DNA of 24,541 nucleotides from DATLNF01 sp046590575 (GTDB lineage Bacteria; Actinomycetota; Actinomycetes; BP-191): positions 1-24,541 of the forward strand of contig JBKJUS010000168.1 of assembly GCA_046590575.1 (NCBI GenBank), written 5' to 3'. This document shows, piece by piece, positions 15,278 through 21,399 of the stretch. The notes beneath the pieces were generated by a model, which did no database searches, was not told the origin of the DNA, and was given only the letters and a program-made list of their open reading frames with translations. Both the position numbers and the translations under genes were made by a program. The first letter of the stretch is position 1. Each line of letters opens with the position of its first letter.

Positions 15278-15319
15278 CGCGATCGACGGCCGTCCCTGGC
15301 GAACCGCGCCGCATGGGGC

Positions 15320-15348
15320 TTGACGGATGACGAGTCACCCAGTAACTT
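15320..15348 (+). promoter_or_regulatory. Promoter of the MMPL-TetR operon with palindromic operator
   Basis: TTGACG (15320-15325) and TAACTT (15343-15348) are separated by exactly 17 nt, giving the best SigA-type promoter in the window. The spacer is filled by GGATGACGAGTCACCC (15325-15340), a palindrome of form GG-N-TGAC-NN-GTCA-N-CC. Such a position is typical of a TetR-family operator, and the operon's second gene encodes a TetR protein. Autorepression is inferred. Confidence 0.65.
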
Positions 15349-15393
15349 TCCCATGCTAACCTAACGACGGCAAGGAAGCGGGAGGGCGGGGCG

Positions 15394-17625
15394 ATGCTCG
15401 CACGTATCGGGGACTTCGCGGTCCGTCGGCACCGGCTGGTGCTGGTCCTGGCGATGCTGTTGTTCATCACCGCGGGAATCCTCGGCGGCGGTGTGGCGGA
15501 TCGACTCAGCCTCGGGGGATTCGAGGACAAGGCGGCCGAGAGCACCCAAGCCAGAGAGCTCCTCGACGAGCGGTTTGGCGGTCAGCCCAACCTCGTCCTG
15601 CTCGTCGAGCCGACGACCGGTGACGTCGACGACCCGACGGTCGTCGCGGCCGGCCGGGCGCTCACGGAGGAGCTTCGCGCCGAGGAGGGTATCGGCGCTG
15701 TGGCGTCGTACTGGACGCTCGGCAACGCCCCACCACTGCGCAGCAGGGCCGGCGACTCAGCGATCGTGCTCGCGGTCATCGAAGGTGGTGATGACGTCGT
15801 CGCCGACGTGGCCGAGCAGCTGCTGCCCCGCTACACCCGCGAGTCCGGGTCCGTCATCACGGTGCGTCCGGGCGGCATCGCCGCCGTCTTCGACGAGGTC
15901 GGCAAGACCATCGAGAAGGACGCGGTGCGCGCCGAGATGGTGGCGCTGCCGATCACTCTCATCCTGATGGTGCTCATCTTCGGCAGCGTGGTCGCCGCGA
16001 CCCTGCCGCTTGCGATCGGCCTGCTCAGCATCGTCGGCACCTTCCTGGTGTTGCGGGTCGTGGCGAGCTTCACGGAGGTCAGCCTCTACTCACTCAACCT
16101 CACCACTGCGATGGGTCTCGGGCTGGCGATCGACTACTCGCTCTTCATCGTCTCGCGTTATCGCGAAGAGGTCCGCGCCGGCGCGACGTCGTACGACGCC
16201 GTGGTCCGGACCGTGCGCACGGCCGGTCGGACGGTCACCTTCAGCGCGTTGACGGTCGCTGTGTCGCTCGGCGCGTTGCTCGTCTTCCCGCTCGCCTTCC
16301 TCCGCTCCTTTGCCTATGCCGGCATCGCGGTCGTCGTCATAGCCGGTCTCGCTTCGGTCATCGTGCTCCCGGCGATGCTGGCCGCGCTGGGTCCGCGGGT
16401 GGAGAAGTGGGTGTTGTGGCGGCACACGCCCGCCGTCGAAGGTACGGGCATGTGGCACCGCATCGCGGTCTTCGTGATGCGCCGCCCGCTCCCCGTCACC
16501 GTGGTGGTGACGGGCCTGTTGCTGCTGCTCGGCCTGCCGTTCCTCGGCTTGCGCCTGGGCCTGCCCGATGACCGATCGTTGCCTAAGGGCGCCGCAACCC
16601 GCCAGGTGTCGGAGCAGATCCGCCGCGACTACCCATCGAAGGAGTCAGCGGCGTTGTCGGTCGTGCTGCCCAGCGCTGACCCGGCGTTGGAGACCGAGAT
16701 CTCGTCGTACGCCGCGCGCCTGTCCTCGATCGACGGGGTCGCTCGAGTCGACGCGACCACCGGCTCCTACATCAATGGCACGCGAGTCTTCCCGGCCACT
16801 GCGGCGTCCGCGCGGTTCGTCGGTGTCGGCGGCAGCGGCACCTACCTGTCGGTGATCCCGGACGTGGATCCGCTGTCCGAGGCGGGCGAGCGGCTGGCCG
16901 CTGACGTGCGTGCCGCACCGTCCCCGCTGGGCGCAGCGCTCGTCGCCGGCCCCAGCGCGGAACTGGTCGACACCAAGGACTCCATCACCAGCCGCATTCC
17001 GTTGGCCGGTCTGCTAATCGCGCTGTCGACGTTCGTCGTGCTCTTCCTCTCCTTCGGCTCGCTGCTCGTGCCGGCCAAAGCTGTCGTGCTCAACCTGCTC
17101 AGCCTCACGGCGACGTTCGGGGCGATGGTCTGGATCTTTCAGGAGGGCCACCTCACCGGACTGCTCGACGTGACGGCCACGGGTAGCCTCACCGCCACCA
17201 TGCCGATCTTGATGTTCTGCATCGCTTTCGGGCTGTCCATGGACTACGAGGTCTTCTTGCTCTCCCGGATCAAGGAGGAGCACGACCGCTCCGGGGACAA
17301 CGCTCGATCGGTGGCCCTGGGTCTCGAGCGCACCGGGCGCATCGTCACGGCTGCCGCGCTGCTCATCAGCGTGATCTTCACTGCTTTCGCGCTGACGTCC
17401 GGCGTCAACTTCATGAAGCTCTTCGGCGTCGGTCTCACGATGGCGGTGATCATGGATGCGACGTTGATCCGGGGCGCGCTCGTGCCGGCGTTCATGAAGC
17501 TCGCCGGCGAGGCCAACTGGTGGGCCCCCGCTCCGCTGAAGCGCATCTACGACCGCTACGGCATCTCCGAGCACGAGGAACTGCCCGATCTCGCTCCCCA
17601 GCCCGCCGAGCTTGCGTCGCGATGA
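15394..17625 (+). CDS. MMPL/RND-superfamily transporter
   Basis: A 743-residue inner-membrane transporter of the MMPL (MmpL/ActII-3) branch of the RND superfamily, powered by the proton gradient. It is made of two homologous halves. Each has an N-terminal helix, a large extracytoplasmic loop (about residues 37-185 and 390-540) and a block of five helices (about 186-330 and 541-705). The proton-relay Asp-Tyr pairs stand in GLAIDYSLFIVSRYREE and GLSMDYEVFLLSRIKEE, in equivalent places of the two halves. Length fits Streptomyces-type MMPL proteins and lacks the long C-terminus of MmpL3. The ATG at 15394 follows a GGGAGGGCGGGG tract. The stop overlaps the TetR gene as ATGA. Substrate could be a drug, lipid or other hydrophobic metabolite; nothing here decides it. 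Confidence 0.93.
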   Translation: MLARIGDFAVRRHRLVLVLAMLLFITAGILGGGVADRLSLGGFEDKAAESTQARELLDERFGGQPNLVLLVEPTTGDVDDPTVVAAGRALTEELRAEEGIGAVASYWTLGNAPPLRSRAGDSAIVLAVIEGGDDVVADVAEQLLPRYTRESGSVITVRPGGIAAVFDEVGKTIEKDAVRAEMVALPITLILMVLIFGSVVAATLPLAIGLLSIVGTFLVLRVVASFTEVSLYSLNLTTAMGLGLAIDYSLFIVSRYREEVRAGATSYDAVVRTVRTAGRTVTFSALTVAVSLGALLVFPLAFLRSFAYAGIAVVVIAGLASVIVLPAMLAALGPRVEKWVLWRHTPAVEGTGMWHRIAVFVMRRPLPVTVVVTGLLLLLGLPFLGLRLGLPDDRSLPKGAATRQVSEQIRRDYPSKESAALSVVLPSADPALETEISSYAARLSSIDGVARVDATTGSYINGTRVFPATAASARFVGVGGSGTYLSVIPDVDPLSEAGERLAADVRAAPSPLGAALVAGPSAELVDTKDSITSRIPLAGLLIALSTFVVLFLSFGSLLVPAKAVVLNLLSLTATFGAMVWIFQEGHLTGLLDVTATGSLTATMPILMFCIAFGLSMDYEVFLLSRIKEEHDRSGDNARSVALGLERTGRIVTAAALLISVIFTAFALTSGVNFMKLFGVGLTMAVIMDATLIRGALVPAFMKLAGEANWWAPAPLKRIYDRYGISEHEELPDLAPQPAELASR

Positions 17626-18269
17626 CCCCTCCGGTGACCACGTCGCCCGCCCGCCGCCGGTCCCGGGCTCGGCGGGGCGACGGCGACCTGCTGCGCGCCG
17701 AGATCCTGGCGGCAACCAAGCGGCTGCTCGTCGAGCGCGGCGACGAGGCGCTCGTCTCCATCCGTGCTGTCGCGGATGCGGTCGGCGTGACGGCCCCGTC
17801 GATCTACCTGCACTTCGCCGACAAGGACGCCCTCATCCTCGCGGTGTGTGAGGAGACCTTCCGCGCTTTCGACGCCGACCAGGAGGCCGCGGCGGCGGCG
17901 TACGACGACCCGCTGCAGTCACTCCGGGCGCGGGGTGCGGCCTACGCGCGTTTCGGCCTGGCCAATCCGGAGGCCTACCGGATCCTGTTCATGACCCGAT
18001 CCGACCGGGTCATCGACGTGGCCGGCACGTCCGGCGAGCCGCCGCTAGCCGGCACTACTGCGTTGCTGCACTTCGTGGCGGCCGTTCGCCGGTGCATGGA
18101 GGTCGGCGCGTTCGCCCCCGACGACTCGATGCTCGTCGCTCTCCAGCTCTGGACCGGTCTGCACGGGGTCGTGTCACTGCTCATCTGCGAGCGAGGCTTC
18201 CCCTGGCCCGACCTCGAGGTGCTCGTCAGCCGCGTGCTCGACATGCAGGTGCGTGGCCTCGCCCGGTAG
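17622..18269 (+). CDS. TetR-family transcriptional repressor
   Basis: A 215-residue regulator. An Arg-rich N-terminal arm (about residues 9-20) precedes the TetR HTH, VSIRAVADAVGVTAPSIYLHFADKDALILAV written here only in part: VADAVGVTAPSIYLHF at about residues 51-66. A ligand-binding C-terminal domain of the WHG/TetR_C_33 kind follows (NPEAYRILFM, LQLWTGLHGVVSLLI). It overlaps the MMPL stop by 4 nt, so it is translated with the pump it probably controls. The likely operator is the palindrome in the MMPL promoter spacer. The inducing ligand is probably a substrate of the pump. ATG 17622 is taken because of the ATGA overlap; no better start is present. Confidence 0.92.
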   Translation: MTPPVTTSPARRRSRARRGDGDLLRAEILAATKRLLVERGDEALVSIRAVADAVGVTAPSIYLHFADKDALILAVCEETFRAFDADQEAAAAAYDDPLQSLRARGAAYARFGLANPEAYRILFMTRSDRVIDVAGTSGEPPLAGTTALLHFVAAVRRCMEVGAFAPDDSMLVALQLWTGLHGVVSLLICERGFPWPDLEVLVSRVLDMQVRGLAR

Positions 18270-18301
18270 GACTGCCGTTCGGCATCGCAGCTCAGCCGCC
18301 C

Positions 18302-18307
18302 TAGACT
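18302..18307 (+). promoter_or_regulatory. Candidate -10 hexamer of the SDR gene (near-leaderless)
   Basis: TAGACT, identical to the hexamer before the MacA-like gene, lies 9 nt before ATG 18317. A weak -35 candidate TTCGGC (18278-18283) is 18 nt upstream. No Shine-Dalgarno sequence precedes the start, fitting a transcript that begins at or within a few nucleotides of the ATG. Confidence 0.45.
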
Positions 18308-18316
18308 CGACCGATC

Positions 18317-19354
18317 ATGCCCGGCCGCCGCGTCCTCGTCACCGGCGTCTCCCGTCAGCTCGGGGGGCGCCTCGCCGCCATGCTCGAGGCGGACCCGAGC
18401 GTCGAGAAGGTGATCGGCGTCGACACCGTGCCGCCGTTGGGTGACCTCGGGCGGATGGAGTTCGTCCGCGCCGACATCCGCAACCCGCTCATCGCCAAGG
18501 TCATCGCGACGAGTGAGGTCGACACCGTCGTACATATGAGTGTCGTGGCGACCCCGCTGACCGTCGGCGGGAGGTCGGCGATGAAGGAGATCAACGTCAT
18601 CGGCACGATGCAGCTGCTCGCTGCGTGCCAGAAGTCACCGTCGGTGCGCAAGCTCGTGGTGAAGTCGACGACCGCTGTGTATGGATCCTCCCCCAAGGAC
18701 CCGGCGCTTTTCACCGAGGACATGGAGCCGCGGGCGCTGCCGCGCAGCGGCTACGCGAAGGACTCGGTCGAGGTCGAGGGCTACGTGCGGGGGTTCGGTC
18801 GCCGCCGTCCCGATGTCGTGCTGAGCCTGCTCCGCTTCACCAACTTCATCGGGCCGACGATTGACACCCCGTTGACGCGCTACTTCGCGTTTCCCGTCGT
18901 CCCGACCGTGCTGGGCTTCGACCCGCGGATCCAGCTCATCCACGAAGACGACGGCTTGGAGGTGCTGCGGCTCGCGACTCTCACCGACCGGCCCGGCATC
19001 GTCAACGTCGGCGGCTCTGGCGTCCTGCTGCTCTCGCAGGCGATCCGCCGCGCCGGCCGCATCCCCTTCCCGATCCTCTCCCCGCTGGTCCAGACCGTCG
19101 GGCAGGCACTGCGCCGAGCCGGGATGGTGGACTTCTCACCCGAGCAGATGCGTTTTCTCCAGCACGGCCGGGTCGCCGACACGACGAAGCTGCGCGAGCA
19201 GTTCGGCTTCCAGCCGCGGTACTCGACCCTCGAGGCATTCGACGACTACATCGCTGCCCGGGGTCTTCATTCCGTCCTCACGCCCGAGCGGATTGCCGGC
19301 GTAGAGGACGCGGTGCTCGGCACCCTCGAGCGGAGGCGGACCGTCCATGCCTGA
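18317..19354 (+). CDS. NAD-dependent epimerase/dehydratase-like SDR (Rv0501/GalE2-like)
   Basis: A 345-residue extended short-chain dehydrogenase/reductase. The N-terminal Rossmann fold has VLVTGVSRQLGGRLAAML (residues 6-23), ADIRNP and the strand VDTVVHMSVVA. The active-site region has KSTTAVYG (Ser/Thr) and GYAKDSVEVEG with Tyr146, but the Lys of the YxxxK motif is replaced by Ser150. Named GalE2 in M. tuberculosis by similarity, this family is therefore unlikely to be an ordinary UDP-galactose epimerase. The C-terminal half (HEDDGLEVLRLAT, NVGGSGVLLLSQAIRRAGR) is that of nucleotide-sugar-like SDRs. It overlaps the acyltransferase gene by 8 nt, as recalled for Rv0501-Rv0502. It may act with the acyltransferase in envelope lipid or glycan metabolism. 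Confidence 0.87.
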   Translation: MPGRRVLVTGVSRQLGGRLAAMLEADPSVEKVIGVDTVPPLGDLGRMEFVRADIRNPLIAKVIATSEVDTVVHMSVVATPLTVGGRSAMKEINVIGTMQLLAACQKSPSVRKLVVKSTTAVYGSSPKDPALFTEDMEPRALPRSGYAKDSVEVEGYVRGFGRRRPDVVLSLLRFTNFIGPTIDTPLTRYFAFPVVPTVLGFDPRIQLIHEDDGLEVLRLATLTDRPGIVNVGGSGVLLLSQAIRRAGRIPFPILSPLVQTVGQALRRAGMVDFSPEQMRFLQHGRVADTTKLREQFGFQPRYSTLEAFDDYIAARGLHSVLTPERIAGVEDAVLGTLERRRTVHA

Positions 19355-20309
19355 GGCCAGGGTGATCCCGATCGTCCGCCGCAGTGACGGTGACGGCGCG
19401 CGGGCCGGACATCGTCGTACGCCGGTCGTCGAGCCTGCCCTCGAGCCGGTGACTGAGGTCGCTCCGCCAGCAGACTGGGAGCGCAAGCTCGCCGGGGGCC
19501 TAGCCTTCCTGCGGCGCCGGCTGACCGGCGACTACGCCGTCGACGACTTCGGATTCGACCCCGACTTCGCCGACAACGTCCTCATGGCCACCATGCGCCC
19601 GCTGTACGAGAAGTACTTCCGGGTCGAAGTCCGTGGGCTCGACAACGTGCCTGACACGGGCGGCGCGCTGCTCGTGGCCAACCACTCGGGCACCGTGCCG
19701 CTCGACGCGATCGGAGCGGCGCTGCCACTGCTCGACCAGCACCCGGCCCACCGGCACCTGCGGATGCTGGGCGCCGACCTGGTCTTCTCCCTGCCCATCA
19801 TCGCGCCGCTCGCTCGCAAGGCTGGTCACACTCTCGCCTGCAACGCCGACGCGGAGCGCCTGCTCGGCGCGGGTGAGCTCGTCGGTGTCTGGCCCGAGGG
19901 TTTCAAGGGCGTCGGCAAGCCGTTCAGCGAGCGCTACAAGCTGCAGCGCTTCGGCCGCGGTGGCTTCGTCTCCGCGGCGTTGCGCACCGGCGTACCGATC
20001 ATCCCCTGCTCGATCGTCGGGGCCGAGGAGATCTACCCGATGATCGGCAACATCAAGCCGCTGGCGCGGTTGCTCGGGTTGCCCTACGTGCCAGTGACCC
20101 CGACGTTCCCGCTGCTCGGCCCGCTCGGCCTGCTCCCGCTGCCGTCGAAATGGCTGATCGAGTACGGCGAGCCGATCCCCACCGCGCACCTCGGCGCCGC
20201 GGCGGCCGACGACCCGATGCTGGTCTTTAACCTCACCGACCAGGTTCGCGAGACCATCCAACAGACGTTGTACAAGCTGCTCATGCAGCGCCGGTCCGTC
20301 TTCTTCTGA
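19347..20309 (+). CDS. LPLAT-family lysophospholipid acyltransferase (Rv0502-like)
   Basis: A 320-residue acyltransferase of the PlsC/LPLAT superfamily. An N-terminal extension of about 80 residues is followed by the catalytic block: NHSGTVPLD at 112-120 (H113 and D120, spaced as HX6D rather than the usual HX4D), then WPEGFKGVGKPFSERYKLQ with the EG motif, and VPIIPCSIVGAEE. No obvious transmembrane helix is seen, but a hydrophobic segment (PLLGPLGLLPLPSKW) may contact the membrane. GGAGG at 19332-19336 lies 10 nt before ATG 19347, inside the preceding gene. It should transfer an acyl chain to a lysophospholipid or glycolipid on the inner membrane face. It closes the conserved neighbourhood; I recall an HAD-IB hydrolase next in many relatives, which is absent here. 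Confidence 0.9.
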   Translation: MPEARVIPIVRRSDGDGARAGHRRTPVVEPALEPVTEVAPPADWERKLAGGLAFLRRRLTGDYAVDDFGFDPDFADNVLMATMRPLYEKYFRVEVRGLDNVPDTGGALLVANHSGTVPLDAIGAALPLLDQHPAHRHLRMLGADLVFSLPIIAPLARKAGHTLACNADAERLLGAGELVGVWPEGFKGVGKPFSERYKLQRFGRGGFVSAALRTGVPIIPCSIVGAEEIYPMIGNIKPLARLLGLPYVPVTPTFPLLGPLGLLPLPSKWLIEYGEPIPTAHLGAAAADDPMLVFNLTDQVRETIQQTLYKLLMQRRSVFF

Positions 20310-20503
20310 TCCGCATCGTCGGCTGTCGGGTCGCCGACTCCCGCGTTGACGGGGGTTGCTGATAGTGGCACCGTGCATTCGGTTGGTGACTATCAGAGGT
20401 CACCGGGGGCACCGGGGGGTGCGGCATCACCACGGCTGTACCAGCACAGCGAACCGGCCCGGCAGACGAACCTCGACTGGCGCGGCCATCTCGGCGGGAC
20501 CGT
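20310..20503 (+). promoter_or_regulatory. Gap before the LuxR-type gene, with inverted repeat
   Basis: This 194-nt stretch holds a 6-bp hairpin (20318-20338), a TTGACG (20346-20351) that could be a -35 without a clear partner, and the perfect inverted repeat CTGATAGT (20359-20366)/ACTATCAG (20389-20396), extendable to 12 pairs with a 2-nt bulge. From GTG 20373 onward the frame differing from the LuxR frame looks coding (see the LuxR entry), so part of this gap may be protein-coding. Confidence 0.5.
20318..20338. terminator. Small hairpin after the acyltransferase gene
   Basis: GTCGGC (20318-20323) and GCCGAC (20333-20338) form a 6-bp stem with a 9-nt loop, 8 nt after the stop. There is no U-tract. 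A weak terminator is possible. Confidence 0.3.
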
Positions 20504-21154
20504 GTGGTCCTCGTTTCGTCCGACGACGCGCTCTTCGACGCCGCGCTCGCCGCGCTCGCCGGGTCGCCGTACGAGACGGTGTTGCGGGCCGAGACCGCCG
20601 GCGGCGTCACGAGCAGCGCAACCCTGCTGTGGTCCGCAGTCTGTCTCGTCGATGCCGGGGCGCCCGAAGGTGCCGCCAGCGCTGTCCGTCGGCTGCGCGC
20701 GACGGCGCCGGATCTGGCCATCGTCGTGCTGGCCCGGACCGCCGACACTGCCGAATTCCTCGACCTGATGCGACTGGGCGCGCGGGGCTACCTCACGGTC
20801 GGGGCGGGGCTGGACCGGCTCGCGAACGTCGTGGCCGATGTCGTCGGCGGCGGAGTCTCAGTTCCTCGGGTCATGCTGCCGGCGCTCTATGACGGATACC
20901 GCCAGCGCGACCGGTACCGCCAGACGCTGGGTGGTCGCGAGCTGTCGATCTTGACCGACCGCGAGTACGACGTCCTCGAGCTGCTCGTCGCCGGGCGCTC
21001 GACGACGGAGATCGCGCAACACCTGTTCGTCTCGCCGGTCACCGTGCGCACCCACGTGGCGGCAGTGGTGCGCAAACTTCGGCTGCCGAACCGCTCCGCC
21101 GTGATTGACCTTGTCGACGCCGATCCGGGAGCAGTCCGCGTCGCCTCCTGGTAG
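20504..21154 (+). CDS. LuxR-family response-regulator-like protein with atypical receiver
   Basis: A 216-residue regulator from the conservative GTG start. The N-terminal half resembles a receiver domain: acidic residues in SSDDALF, likely phosphoacceptor D50 in VCLVDAG and Thr79 in VVLART. The conserved Lys of the GYLxK loop is replaced by Val99 (GYLTV), so phosphorylation control is doubtful. The C-terminal half is a LuxR/GerE HTH (LTDREYDVLELLVAG, STTEIAQHLFVSPVTVRTHVAAVVRKL). No sensor kinase is adjacent. The true start is uncertain: just upstream, a different frame beginning at GTG 20373 has coding-like third-position GC and would join this frame exactly if one GT of the GTGT at 20502-20505 were absent. 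It could control the secreted-protein genes that follow. Confidence 0.78.
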   Translation: MVLVSSDDALFDAALAALAGSPYETVLRAETAGGVTSSATLLWSAVCLVDAGAPEGAASAVRRLRATAPDLAIVVLARTADTAEFLDLMRLGARGYLTVGAGLDRLANVVADVVGGGVSVPRVMLPALYDGYRQRDRYRQTLGGRELSILTDREYDVLELLVAGRSTTEIAQHLFVSPVTVRTHVAAVVRKLRLPNRSAVIDLVDADPGAVRVASW

Positions 21155-21298
21155 CCCCCTCGACCGCATTGTCATGGTTCAGACACGTAGCGTTGAGGCA
21201 TCTCAACGGCTGAGGACCTTGTGCTCACTCTGCGTCGCGCTGCAGGGTTGGAGTGAGTAGTGCCGGGCCGCCGGGCCGGTGTGCTGACAGGGGGGGTC
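21155..21298 (+). promoter_or_regulatory. Upstream region of the Ig-repeat gene, with two inverted repeats
   Basis: A 144-nt gap. CGTTGAG (21191-21197) and CTCAACG (21202-21208) form a 7-bp stem with tetraloop GCAT, 36 nt after the LuxR-type stop; it may be a terminator or an operator. A second pair, CTCACTC (21224-21230) and GAGTGAG (21251-21257), flanks a 20-nt spacer. An AGGGGGGG tract at 21289-21296 is the likely ribosome-binding site of the next gene. I could not assign a -35/-10 pair. Confidence 0.45.
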
Positions 21299-21399
21299 AT
21301 GGACGCGAGTCGGTCTGGTCGGTATGCGCGGAGCCGGCGCCGGTGGCTTGCTGGTCGGAGCCGCAGGTGTCTGGGTGCGGTGGGGGCGGCGGTGTTGGC
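21289..21399 (+). repeat. Direct repeat, copy 1 (leader of the Ig-repeat gene)
   Basis: This 111-nt segment, from the ribosome-binding tract through most of the signal-peptide coding region, matches 24431-24541 with only two mismatches (second and fourth codons). Sequence upstream of the A-G7 tract is unrelated in the two places. Confidence 0.93.

Larger units (their letters stand above)
15161..15393. promoter_or_regulatory. Divergent regulatory region between the CDF and MMPL genes
   Basis: This 233-nt gene-free stretch contains, left to right, the CDF ribosome-binding site (minus strand), a perfect 17-bp inverted repeat (15234-15277), the MMPL promoter with a palindrome in its spacer (15320-15348), a CTAACCTAA half-site at 15356-15364 and a purine-rich MMPL ribosome-binding region. 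No CDF promoter could be picked out with confidence. Confidence 0.7.

Noticed and set aside
15346..15364. Full IdeR/DtxR iron box
   Set aside because: Only the right half (CTAACCTAA) matches; the left half has few matching bases, so a full box is not supported.
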